Shown: in pieces, positions 31,799 through 42,500 of the stretch
How the letters are laid out: every line of letters begins with the position of its first letter
Numbering within the stretch: the stretch's first letter is position 1
Assembly (NCBI GenBank): GCA_006384855.1
Contig: VCJN01001783.1
Span: forward strand, 62,001-126,000
From: Tetraselmis striata
Lineage: Eukaryota; Chlorophyta; Chlorodendrophyceae; Chlorodendrales; Chlorodendraceae
Length of the DNA stretch: 64,000 bases
Direction of reading: 5' to 3'
The notes under the pieces: model-generated
The model's input: only the letters and a program-made list of their open reading frames with translations
Told to the model about the DNA's origin: nothing
Databases searched by the model: none
Position numbers and translations under genes: made by a program

Positions 31799-32709
31799 CT
31801 GCTGCGACCTGACAGAAATGCACAAGTAGTGCCACAGCACTCCCGCCGGCCCCATGCGGCCCAACGTATAATGTTGTGGTGGTTATTTTGTAATGTCATT
31901 GGGTGATGCATAATGATGTCTCGTACCTCCACGATGCTGATGCGAGGGCTCAACGCGTCTGCGGGTGCCGGCGCGGATTGAAGAAACCACACTTAAAGTT
32001 AACGTGATCGGTTTCCGCCCCTTATGTGTGGTATTGGACAGAGTGCTTAGCTAAGACATTGGCGGTAACCGACCCCTAAAGGTCTTATCACGATGCTTGC
32101 TTCAAGGTGCGTCAGGACCGGTAAAACAGCGTCTGGCCACACTCTGTGATCTCTCTCTTTCTCTACATTGTGAAGTGTCATAGCGATGAATTGGTCGTTC
32201 TGCACGGCGTTTAGGGTTTGGAATTGTATGGGTTCAGGGTTTAACCCTAAAACTGTAAATTCATTCAGTCGCATGCTGATATTTCATGCGGTGCGGCGCC
32301 GCAGGTGACAAAGCGGCGGCGGACAAAGCTTCTGCGGCGCTACGGCCTGGCGGAGGCGGCGGATGCCGAGGACCGCGATGGCCCCGCCGGAAGCGGCGAG
32401 GAGGATGGCGAGGAGGAGGAGGAGGAGGCAACGGGAGCGGAGGGCGGCGAGGGCGGGGGGCGCTACCCGACCACCCGGGCGCGCGAGGACGAGGGCGACC
32501 AGTGGGGCCACGGCTGGCACGGCTCGCGCGTCGTGGCGGTCATCCTGGAGGCCGGCGGCGACGAGCAGCTGCTGGCGCTCATCCGCCGCTTCCGCGCGCG
32601 CTTTGTGGAGCGCCTGGCGCCGCGCTTTATGCCGCCCGGCTGGGAGGTGGAGCATGCCGCCACCCGCGCCTTTGGCATGCACTCCGTCTACCGCGACCAG
32701 CCCCGCTGA
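20204..32709 (+). CDS. RRP6L3: RRP6L3/EXD2-type 3'-5' exonuclease, 15 exons
   Basis: Exons: 20204-20304, 20493-20616, 20850-21084, 21524-21612, 23207-23377, 23488-23676, 23785-23906, 24721-24898, 27449 (or 27476)-27616, 27781-27879, 28782-28910, 29352-29531, 30111-30293, 30557-30700, 32305-32709 (stop TGA). All join in frame to about 838 residues; the initiator Met is not located. Order: an N-terminal membrane anchor rich in Ala/Leu; DEDDy exonuclease domain with motif I LDCEHN, the RDYLIDAIAL strand, motif II HGCENDVLWLQRDF and motif III YARQDVHHLL, all catalytic residues kept; an HRDC-like segment (EWRDRAARRVDEGAQYVLP); then the EXD2/RRP6L3 C-terminal half with CHCDRRKMRWYLERG, CVVCGE...HFPLHLKSHRSHD and CISCHE (probable zinc/HNH-like site), REEL helix and WHGSRVV...PRFMPPGWEVEH. 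Plant RRP6L3 has this combined layout and animal EXD2 shares anchor, exonuclease and C-terminal half. Predicted to degrade RNA or DNA 3'-5' at a membrane or organelle surface; location is inferred. Introns 8 and 14 exceed 1.5 kb and hold SINEs and repeats. Confidence 0.85.
24993..25173 (-). mobile_element. SINE-T copy (inverted, 5'-truncated)
   Basis: Begins with an AAAAGTTAAAAGTAA tail remnant, then GCCCCGGGACATCGGCCGAA, a 30-45 bp insertion relative to other copies, then CAACTGCAGTCGTAGGTCTG and the TTCGAACCCCGAAGGGCTAA end. A 15-bp target duplication CCGCAGCTGGTCATA flanks it (24978-24992 and 25174-25188). It lies in intron 8 of the exonuclease gene. Confidence 0.8.
25536..25691 (-). mobile_element. 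SINE-T copy (inverted, 5'-truncated)
   Basis: Same family as 24993-25173. An 11-bp target duplication CGCATTCGTTG flanks it (25525-25535 and 25692-25702). The left end is the AAACAAAGTAAAG tail; the right end stops inside the body at GGGTAAACCTGGGACA, so the tRNA-like head is missing. Confidence 0.8.
25885..26660. repeat. Diverged tandem duplication, with a tRNA-like B-box word at the left
   Basis: About 25967-26270 and 26354-26640 are copies in the same orientation, sharing GCACGCACCAGCGCGCTGCA, ATGTATTAAGTGGTTG, ACAATGGCCGCCTCACACGT and ATGACACAAATACTTNTGCG-type words. A B-box-like GGATCGATTCC occurs just upstream at about 25928-25938, with CCGCTCGGTA before it, resembling the head of the SINE at 51362. 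It may be another SINE-related unit. It lies within intron 8 of the exonuclease gene. Confidence 0.5.
26750..26825 (+). repeat. Telomere-like CCCTAAA cluster
   Basis: Imperfect plant-type telomeric words: ACCCTAAACC, GCCCTAAATAAAACCCTGA, AAACCCTGAACCCTAAACAC. Similar short clusters occur at about 29013-29035 (TTTTAGGG), 30437-30452, 31642-31660, 32210-32255, 58329-58340 and 59055-59080. They are interstitial and too degenerate for a chromosome end. Confidence 0.55.
28290..28510 (+). repeat. Pyrimidine-rich intron stretch with recurring GACCCAA
   Basis: In intron 10 of the exonuclease gene the sense strand is C-rich with few G runs, and GACCCAA(T) recurs about five times at spacings of roughly 35-60 bp. 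No function is evident. Confidence 0.35.
31738..31798 (+). repeat. (GA)n microsatellite
   Basis: About 26 uninterrupted GA units in intron 14 of the exonuclease gene. Confidence 0.95.
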
Positions 32710-33299
32710 CGACGACTTTGAATCGACTCGCAGCGCGCGGAACGGGGAATGGCGCTGTGGGTGCGCCTCTACACGAGAGCTGACGCGTTGATGTTACGAC
32801 AATAAGACATTTCCATTCAGTCGCATGACAGGTCACGTGTCCCTTTGAAGCAAACATGATGAAAGAAGACCGATACGACAGAGACCCATCCAACTCGAGC
32901 TCGGAGAGTATCCGTGTCAGTCAGTCAGTCAGTCAGTGTTGCACCCGTCCTGTGAAGAAATCAAGCTCGGACGATGGGCCGCATCAACAACTGCGCAAGA
33001 CAAGGCGCACGGAAACGGGGGATGTGCCTTCTTCTTTTTAGGTTACAACATTGACAGTTACGAAATGCCTCCGACGAGATTGTACGGGTTTCGACAAGAA
33101 CAAGAACCAAAAGGCGAACTCCGAATGAAGAAACACGAATGTATTAGCGATGATTGGAAACGCAAACGTTATTTCGAAGGGCGTGTCAAAATTCGTAAAT
33201 ATACCAGTACTGAACGGATTTATCACGGACTTTAGCTTGTTAAAAAAGTAGGCGGGTGATTTGCTAGATCCCTGCGCTGTGCATATGCCGGGACGCAGG
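32710..33299. other. Spacer downstream of the exonuclease gene
   Basis: Contains a (CAGT)n run at about 32918-32938. The short plus frame 32936-33235 is basic and Tyr/Lys-rich but matches nothing I know. The gene's polyadenylation site should be here but no signal stands out. Confidence 0.4.
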
Positions 33300-35850
33300 C
33301 ATAGACTGGATCTGCCTCCAAAAACGTGGTCATGAGGCCACCGAGACGTCTCGAGATCTCGACGCGAAGTCGTATTATAACTTTCGGGTAAGAAAGAGAG
33401 AGAGAGCGCTGATATGGAGTTGTAGGTGGTTGGAGGGGTATTACGGCATCCCAGCTGGGTAAACAGCTAATAAGTCCTTTCCTTTTGGGATATGTATCTT
33501 GTGCTAACTAAAATACTCAAAACAAAGTTAGTGCGACGCCGGTGCCCATAAGGGAGAGAGCAGTAAGACCGAGGGCAAATGGTGTCCGTTATGGGCTAGG
33601 CGTGGTGTCGCCGGCAGCCAGTAACAAAGCGCAACCATTATCTGCGACTGCCTACCGGGTGGAATTCAATGCAATAACTTGCGTTCATGTACTGAATTTG
33701 ATCTCGGCCATGAGGCCACCGAGACGTCTCGAGACTTTATTATTCCTTTCGGGTAAGAGAGAGAGAGAGAGCGCGCTGACATGGAGCTGTAGGGTGGTTG
33801 GAGGGGCATCACGGCATCCCAGTTGGGTACGTCCTTTCCTTTTGGGATGTATCTTGTGCTAACTAAAATAGTAAAAACAAAGTTAGTGCGACGCCGGGTG
33901 CCCATAAGGGAGAGAGCAATAAGACCGAGGGCAAATGGTGTCCGTTATGGGCTAGGCGTGGTGTCGCCGGCAGCCAGTTTGTAACAAAGCGCAACCATTA
34001 TCTGCGACTGCCTACCGGGTGGAATTCAATGCAATAGCATGCGTTAATGTACTGAATTTGATCTCGGCCATGAGGCCACCGAGACGTCTCGAGACTTTAT
34101 TATTCCTTTCGGGTAAGAGAGAGAGAGAGAGCGCGCTGACATGGAGCTGTAGGTGGTTGGAGGGGCATCACGGCATCCCAGTTGGGTACGTCCTTTCCTT
34201 TTGGGATGTATCTTGTGCTAACTAAAATAGTAAAAACAAAGTTAGTGCGACGCCGGGTGCCCATAAGGGAGAGAGCAATAAGACCGAGGGCAAATGGTGT
34301 CCGTTATGGGCTAGGCGTGGTGTCGCCGGCAGCCAGCTTGTAACAAAGCGCAACCATTATCTGCGACTGCCTACCGGGTGGAATTCAATGCAATAACATG
34401 CGTTAATGTACTGAATTTGATCTCGGCAATGAGGCCACCGAGACGTCTCGAGACTTTATTATTCCTTTCGGGTAAGAGAGAGAGAGAGAGAGAGCGCTGA
34501 TATGGAGCTGTAGGTGGTTGGAGGGGTATTACGGCATCCCAGCTGGGTACGTCCTTTCCTTTTGGGATGTATCTTGTGCTAACTAAAATAGTAAAAACAA
34601 AGTTAGTGCGACGCCGGGTGCCCATAAGGGAGAGAGCAATAAGACCGAGGGCAAATGGTGTCCGTTATGGGCTAGGCGTGGTGTCGCCGGCAGCCAGTTT
34701 GTAACAAAGCGCAACCATTATCTGCGACTGCCTACTGGCTGGAATTTAATGCGTTAATGTACTGAATTTGATCTCGGCCATGAGGCCACCGAAACGTCTC
34801 GAGACTTTATTATTCCTTTCGGGTAAAAGAGAGAGAGAGCGCGCGCTGATATGTAGCTGTAGGGTGGTTGGAGGGGCATCACGGCATCCCAGTTGGGTAC
34901 GTCCTTTCCTTTTGGGATGTATCTTGTGCTAACTAAAATAGTAAAAACAAAGTTAGTGCGACGCCGGGTGCCCATAAGGGAGAGAGCAGTAAGACCGAGG
35001 TCAAATTGTGCCCGTTATGGGCTAGGCGTGGTGTCGCCGGCAGCCAGCTAGTAACAAAGCGCAACCATTATCTTCGACTACCTACCGGGTGGAATTTAAT
35101 GCAATAACTTGCGTTAATGTACTGAATTTGATCTCGGCAATGAGGCCACCGACACGTCTCGAGACTTTATTATTCCTTTCGGGTAAAAGAGAGAGAGAGC
35201 GCGCGCTGATATGGAGCTGTAGGGTGGTTGGAGGGGTATTACGGCATCCCAGCTGGGTACGTCCTTTCCTTTTGGGATGTATCTTGTGCTAACTAAAATA
35301 GTAAAAACAAAGTTAGTGCGACGCCGGGTGCCCATAAGGGAGAGAGCAGTAAGACCGAGGTCAAATGGTGCCCGTTATGGGCTAGGCGTGGTGTCGCCGG
35401 CAGCCAGCTTGTAACAAAGCGCAACCATTATCTGCGACTGCCTACCGGGTGGAATTCAATGCAATAGCATGCGTTAATGTACTGAATTTGATCTCGGCCA
35501 TGAGGCCACCGAGACGTCTCGAGATTTTATTCCTTTCGGGTAAGAGAGAGAGAGAGAGCGCGCTGACATGGAGCTGTAGGTGGTTGGAGGGGCATCACGG
35601 CATCCCAGTTGGGTACGTCCTTTCCTTTTGGGATGTATCTTGTGCTAACTAAAATACTCAAAACGAAGTTAGTGCGACGCCGGGTGCCCATAAGGGAGAG
35701 AGCAGTAAGACCGAGGTCAAATGGTGCCCGTTATGGGCTAGGCGTGGTGTCGCCGGCAGCCAGCTTGTAACAAAGCGCAACCATTATCTGCGACTGCCTA
35801 CTGGCTGGAATTCAATGCCCTACTAGGCATTACTGTACTGAATTTGATCT
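33300..35850 (+). repeat. Satellite array, unit about 359 bp, about seven copies
   Basis: The word GAGGCCACCGAGACGTCTCG (or a one-base variant) recurs at about 33334, 33713, 34072, 34431, 34791, 35151 and 35510, a period of 359-360 bp apart from a longer first interval. Each unit has the palindrome CGAGACGTCTCG, a short (GA)n, GGCATCCCAG and ATGGGCTAGGCGTGGTGTCG. Copies are nearly identical except for GA length and scattered substitutions. The first unit has extra sequence (33355-33385) and the last is broken at about 35820. Conserved minus-strand frames of about 70-85 codons are by-products of the repetition. Confidence 0.95.
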
Positions 35851-36599
35851 CGGCAGATGTATTACCTTTCTGAGCTCGAAATGGGAGCAAGTTTTTTCTC
35901 TTATTGAGGTCACCATCATTGCGAATAATCGTACTTTTGACTGATGTTTGCTTTCACTCCGTATGTGGGTCACTCAGACAAGCAGCGGCGGCAGCACATA
36001 TCACCGAACCAAACAAGTTAAATAAACGCCAAGCATTCATCATCCAGCGTAAACAAACTGTGCTTGGCACACCCGCAGGCCCAAGGCAGCATATCTAATA
36101 ATAACAAATTTAACCCGATTTAGAGGTTTCTCACCGAAGTCGCCGATCATTTTCGGGAATTGTGTCTGTGTGTGGCTGTGGCTGTGGCTGTGGCTGTGGC
36201 TGTGGCTGTGGCTGTGTGGCTGTGTTTGCGTTTGTTTTTCTTTTTTTTTCGGGGCGGGCGGGGGGGGGGGGGGGGGGGGGGGGTAATCGACCGGCGGGTA
36301 ATAACCTCCGAAAATCGTGTTTGACGACTTTTGGTTATTAGCCGTTGGAAGATGGGAAGGGGGGGGGGGGGGGGGGAGGGGCATCATCACGGCCGCCTAT
36401 ATCATCATCCCCGTCACCGGGGCATTATCTGCCCCCTCAGTGCCGGCGTGATCCTCCATTCCGGACTTCCCACACCACTGCCATGATATACGTACACTGT
36501 AGTGCGGAGGCCTCATGGGCTAATACGCTCACTCATCCAGCTTCAGACCAGCCCGAAGCGCCGCCCACTCAGCCTGAACCGCCTCATTCTCCCGCGGCA
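35851..36599. other. Spacer with GGCTGT repeats and G runs
   Basis: A (GGCTGT)n hexanucleotide array lies at about 36166-36225 and long G runs at about 36260-36283 and 36360-36377. No gene recognised. Confidence 0.5.
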
Positions 36600-38270
36600 C
36601 AGCGTCTCACCGACAACTTGCGCAGGCATGTGAGGCACGCCAGGGCCCGCAGATCAGGAGGTGGGCGCCCTGCTGGGTTTCCGACAGGTGAAGCAGATTC
36701 ATCGACTGCAGGCCGGAAGCGTGGCGCAGCTCGCCGAGGTGCTTATTGATGGCGACAGAGCCCGCCGCTACGTGGATGTGTCGCAGCGCGGGCGGTGTGC
36801 CCTCCACAAAGGAGAGGTCGAGCACCTTGGGCTGTCGTTCTTCAGAATATAACACGGATCCAATTTAGGAAACTCGAGGGTCAGGGACGTGAGGCTGCCG
36901 AGAACCTCCAGGCAGTGCGCCATGCCTGCTGCGGAGCACTCTGCCGGGGCGTAGTTTCCCGCGTCAAGACTCAGGCGCAACGTACGCAGGGCTGTCGACG
37001 GGCGAAGCGCCCGAAGAAAGGGGCCGTTATTATAATAGGCGGGCCGTTATAATCATTATACTCTCATTATTGCTTAGCCACACAGCTACTTCGCCGACAT
37101 GAACGTGAGCGCGCTGAGCCGGCTCAAGCTCGCTGGGCCAGTTGCGGACGTCACCTCCCCCCCCCCCCCCCCCCACCCCCCCCCCTCAATCACGAGCCGC
37201 CGCAGCCCCGGCATCTTTGCAAATACGGCAGCCAGGATATTGTCGGCGCCCGGACACCCATCAACTGGTCCTCGTCGTCACGACAACAGTTCGGAAAAGA
37301 CTGCTTCCGGTCTCGGAGCTCGCCAGGCGCCGTAGCAGCGACAGCGCCGTCGTCATGAAATGCATGATCGGCGCACGACGTCGTCTTCGTCGTACTCGCG
37401 TTCCGACATGATGCCGTTGATGGTGAGGTGGTCGAGGGAGGTATGTTTGACGAGGGCCGGCGGCGGGAGGGTGCTGGCTTCCACGCCTTCCACACAGTCT
37501 AGGTCTCGAGGACCAGTCGCCGGAGGGGGGCATGCTCGTCGTGCAGATACCAAGGCACCATGCGGTCTCCGTCGACCTCGACGCCACTGCTGATCAAGAC
37601 GCGAGTCAGGGTGAGACACTCCACGTGCGGGAATGTACAAGTGAACTCGTCGCCACCCATCGAAAGGTCATCGACGGTTTAGGGTCTTGCCGACGAGAAC
37701 TTTTGGCTGCGGATGCGATGACTTGCAGGTCATGCCTCGGACAGGGCAACTCGGAATGCGCACCGTAGCCCTTGTTTCATCTCGAGTTTCTGCAGACTGC
37801 TCACGCCCAGTTAATGCAGACGACACGCTGCATGAAATCCGAACCCCCGCGGGTCGTGCGAACGCAGATTGAAGCTGAGCGACCTCGAGCTGTCGATGTT
37901 CGGGAGGCAGAGCAGCGCGTCGCAGTCGGTATAGCTGCGGCACGTGCAGCGTCACTTCCAGCTCCTTCGCCCCCAGAGACAGTTCCCGCCAGTCACCGTC
38001 CGCATCGCTCCTTAGGAGCCGGCCTCGGATATTCCCGCAGCAGCGCCAGCCGCGAGGTGTGCGCCCCCACGTGCGCCGTCCAGCCCTTGCTCACCAGCCG
38101 GGCCGCCCTCCTTGCCGCACTGCATGCCCGCATAGTCATCCGGCAGTCGCCGGCGGTATTTGGCAGCATGGTTCTCGGTACGACTGCTGTACGAGGTACG
38201 ACTGCTACTAAGCCGGCCGGCTTCCTCCTAATGTACTGCTGCTGCTCGTCATTCCTCTCGATGCTGCTGC
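36600..38270 (-). CDS. F-box/leucine-rich-repeat protein gene, pieces only
   Basis: Several minus-strand segments in different frames carry LRR-like text. Near 38170-38040 is LPNTAGDCRMTM and AARRAARLVSKGWTAHV, an F-box-like pattern with a basic helix and a conserved Trp. Downstream come WRELSLGAKELEVTLH (about 37970), ECLTLTRVLISSG (about 37620), MPGLRRLVIEG (about 37215), SLSRLSALTFMS (about 37110), ALRTLRLSLDAG and VLGSLTSLTLEF (about 36990-36880), and ALACLTCLRKLSVRRC (about 36640). Introns or frameshifts must lie between, and I could not join them with confident splice sites, so it may be a pseudogene. F-box/LRR proteins recruit substrates to SCF ubiquitin ligases. Confidence 0.45.
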
Positions 38271-39589
38271 TGAGCAGCACACCCGATCATCTGCTACTAT
38301 CAGTGACGACGTTTCCAATCAAAGCACTGTATTATCTACATGCTTCTTCTGCTTTGATGCGGTCAGGGACAAGGAAGACTACATTTTTAGCTGCTTCGGG
38401 GGAACAGAGGCGAAGTAATTACAGACTATTGTCCCAGCATTATTGCTATATATATATATCGCAATAATAGCGCGTATCAAGAATAAATCTGGCATAAAGT
38501 AATAATGTAGTCGGCGCTCGTCCACAATAGTGAATCCTAACAGCATACTTTAGGAATGACTATGTTGTAATGCATACCGTACAAATGGCTAATTTCTATA
38601 CATGGCTTTAGCCACCGCTCCTTTCATTAAGTCTAATTGCGCTGACTTGACTTGATTTCAAATACATGTATGATGTTCTGTGACATCACAAGCCTCTCAG
38701 GTCTTTATAGATATCATTATATGCAGCGATTGCCTTGAAGTGGCTGGAGCACATGCGGTCACCCTCTGATGTAAACCGCACGATTGGGCAGAGTTCGGCA
38801 TGATCGTTGAGGCGGCGTGGTATCCTTAGCTATCATGCGCGAAAGCTACGCTCGAAGCTGGGCCATAACTACGCTGTGCGCTGCTGCCGCGCGGCCTAAG
38901 AGCGCAACAACAGCATGGAGATATTTCCGGTGCGCTTATTTCCGGTATGAATAATATACTTATTTCTAGGATTACATAAGATAGTAATAACGAACCCAGG
39001 ACCCGGTAGTTACTTGTGCCTGATTACTCGAAGCCTCCCGGATAGATACCAAAACATGGATCCGAATTAAATCGAGACATGCTACGGTGCCCTGCTGGTC
39101 ACCGCCCTGCAGGCGATCCAGTCGCCGGTGAGGGCAGGTGACCCGGTGGCCGGCAAATCGCCCAACTAGCCGCCAAAGTCCACCACTCGCGACCGGCTCG
39201 CCTGGCTGAGGGCCCCCTCCAACTCGCTCTCCTCCGCCCTGCGGCAGCCGCACTACACAGTCAGTCCGCGGCGGGAGCCAGACCAACCGCTCCCTGACAC
39301 CCGAACCCCAGCCCCCACCTCTCTCCCACGACGCCGCTGGCAGTGTTTGTTGTTCATCGGGGCGCACGGTCGGGCGGTTTTAATGCGGTATGTGCAGCAT
39401 TGATATAGTGTAAGAGTAGTCGCGAGAAACAGCCCAGAGCCCCGAATTAATCTGCAATTCTACCTAACACTCGTACTGAGTTCATTAGTGTACTTCTGCT
39501 GCTTTATTTTTTCTATAAAAGCAGTAAGGAGAGTAGGCATTTTTTAATATACTAGTCCATAAATTGTACGATAAACGGTAGTACCTGCG
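38271..39589. other. AT-rich spacer, no gene recognised
   Basis: Short TA repeats at about 38449-38460. No coding signal on either strand that I can support. Confidence 0.4.
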
Positions 39590-42500
39590 AAGCGTTTGCA
39601 GCGTGTGGGAGGCGCTGACGGCACATTTGGCGGCCGCGGCATGTGTGCGTGCGCACTTGTACTGCGTGAGAACGGGGTCCTGGGTGCGCTCCGCCCAGCT
39701 GCCGTCCGCGGCGCGGTAGCGCAGACGCGGGGCGCGCGTGCAGTTGTCGCAGCAGCAGTTGCTGCGCTCCTGCCTGGCGATTCACGATGGACAACAACCG
39801 CAAGCAGACGGCGCAATGAGCCCGACAAGGGAACAAGTCCTGTATTCCTTGTCCTGTCTTTTCCTTGGGGAGGAGGAGGGGGGGCGCACCGGCAGGCGTC
39901 GCACGCGATGAAGAGCTTGTTGCACATGATGTTGGCGCAGTTGAGATGGGGCAGCACGGCCGGCGCGGCGCGGCAGAGCTGGCAGGGCACCGCCGCAGGC
40001 AGCGGCGCCGCCGCCTCTGTGGCCGCCTGCAGGCGTGGGGCGCCGTCCGCGTCGCCGGCCACGGGGCCGATGGCCAGCCGGTCGTCAAACACAAAGAGCG
40101 ACCCGTTCCAGTGGTCGGTGCCTTCCTGGTGGAGGTAGTTGGCGATGCCGCCCTCCAGTGTGTACAGCTGCGTAAAGCCCTGCGGTGCACCGAGAAACAG
40201 AGTCAGCTCCCCAAGCCCCCGCCAGAACAGCCCCCCACCTCCTTTCTCCCCCCGTCCCCAAAGACCCGGTGCCCTGCTAGACCCACAGTACTGCAACTGC
40301 AGCCCGGGAATCAGCAACTTCAAGAGGCGCCGCCGGTCCGCGACTCAGTCCACGACACAGTTGCGGCAGCCGTCTGTGATTCACGCGTCCGATGCGACAA
40401 TGCCCGAGGGCTGGATGCTCACATTCTGGGCACTGCTCCCTTCATGTTCCTTTCACCGATGCTGCGCCGCAGTTATAACAAAAAGAGGGAGAAAGAGGGA
40501 GAAAGAGGGGGAGGGAGAGAGGGAGACTCGCTTACCGCGACTACGCCACAAGCTCCACGGTCCTGTCTTATTGTACACTATTGAAGCGATGCTGATGTTT
40601 GCCATCTCCTAGTGTATTCCGGGTGAGCCGCACACTTCCTCTCGAATAGAATAAAAGGCGGAGCCGCCGCAACAATAACAGCGCGAGTACATGGCTTAAT
40701 GCTTGTAATCGCAGAGTCGATGCAAGCGACCAGGCGGCTGCTCGCGTTGTGCTCGACCGCCGCTTGGCCGGTGAGCTTCCGCTGTGGGGAGAATGCCCTC
40801 GACGCGAATGCCAGTGCACAGCAATCCATGCACAGCACAGCAAACTTCTTGAATAAACAGATTTCTTATTCGATTCAATGTCTCAGTTATGTGCTCGACA
40901 TTCGGTTGTACCTCTGCGGGCACTTCCACATGACAAGCAAAGGGTGCGACTAGTTTTTTAATCCAGGCTTCATTTATTTAAACATATGCTTCGTCACACC
41001 ACGTATGTTATTCGTCTGATGTTCTGATTTTGTACCCGCAACCCCGCGATACCTAAAGCATGCACGATGCTGTGTAAGGGAGCACGGCTGGCTGCACAGA
41101 TCTAGAGAGCATCGCCATGCGGCGGGGTGATGCCCCTCCCTACAAGATACACATGCATACACGCACACACGCATGCATGCGTTGGGGCGCCACTGCAGCC
41201 ATAGGGACAAATTGGTGGGGGGGGAGGGGGGGGGGCTCAAATTCGGGGCGCATGCAAGGTGCAGGAAAAGTCGATATGGATCCGATGACGTGCCTTTGCC
41301 ATAGTTTGACCTTTGACGGTTTCCCCGTTGCGGTGTTGTTGTAAACGAGCTGGTACCTGGTTTCTGATTTACCTACAAAAGAAAACCCTCAGTATGAGCA
41401 TTCAATTGGGGTTGCATGCAACCTATAAGACCATAATGGTATAGCACCTTGTAGTTTCGTGTATATTCGACTTCTGGCAAGTAGGGTGGGTGCTTAATTG
41501 CAGTGCTTATGCCACTGTGCCGGCACCCTAAGCAGCAAACTCAAAGAACTAAAGGGGGGGAGGTGGGGGGGGCGCACATGCTTCTGCAGGTATGCGGAGT
41601 AGATGTCGCAGCGAATGCCGCCGGTGCAGTACATCATGACCGGCGCGCCCTTGTCCACGCCTCGCAGGTGCAGCGGCAGCGCCTCCTCGCCCGCCGCCGC
41701 CGCTGCTGCCGCTGCCGCCTCTGCCGCCGCGTCCCCCGAGAAGTCCGTCGGCGTCTCGCAGAAGTTGGCCTCCACCGGGCGCGCCGCACCCTGCCAGCGC
41801 GGCAGCAGTCATGTCAGACACATCGCCACCATCACCACTACCACCGCCCTCGCCATTGCCATCACCAGCTGGGCCAAGCTCCCGGCCGCCTGAGGCGCAC
41901 TCGCCTCAAAGTGGCCGGCGTCCCACTCGTAGTTGTTCCGCACGTCCAGCACCAGCGGCCGGCTCTCCGCCAGCATGCGCCGCCACTCGCCGGGCTGCAG
42001 CGGCGTGGCGCGCTGCTGGCGGTCCAGCAGCGGCAGGGAGGTGGTGCCGCCCGCCAGCTGCGCCGCCCGGCCGCTCGATCAGAGCGCTCCCAGGCAGTTG
42101 GGTGGGGAGGGACGGGGGGGGGGGGGGGGGAGCTGGTGGGGTGGCAGTAGGGACATGTGCGATACTGTGTGTGTGTGGTCCGAAAGCGAGGGACCCCCCC
42201 CCCCCCCCCCCCCCCCTCCTCCTCTCCTTCGCACCTGAACGAGCGACTTGCGGTGCTTCATGCGCAGCTTCGGGAACTGGTGCGTCTCCACGTCCCACAA
42301 GTGCCATCTGCAGAGAGGGTGCATGGCAGTGAGAGTGTCAGGGACAGGGGAGAGGGCGAGGGGGTGCAGGATCGAGGAGAGGGCGGTGAATTTATTCGCA
42401 AAATTGGGTGATGAAGCGACTATTACATGAGTAATAATGATACCATATATTCGACCGCTTCGTCCCCGGATACCTACTACAACAAGCCAATGCGAGGCCG

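Noticed and set aside
33666..35652. A family of 67-85-codon genes (MGTRRRTNFVF and MEFNAI types) in the satellite
   Set aside because: They recur only because the 359-bp unit recurs; plus and minus frames overlap, and they break where the GA tract changes length.
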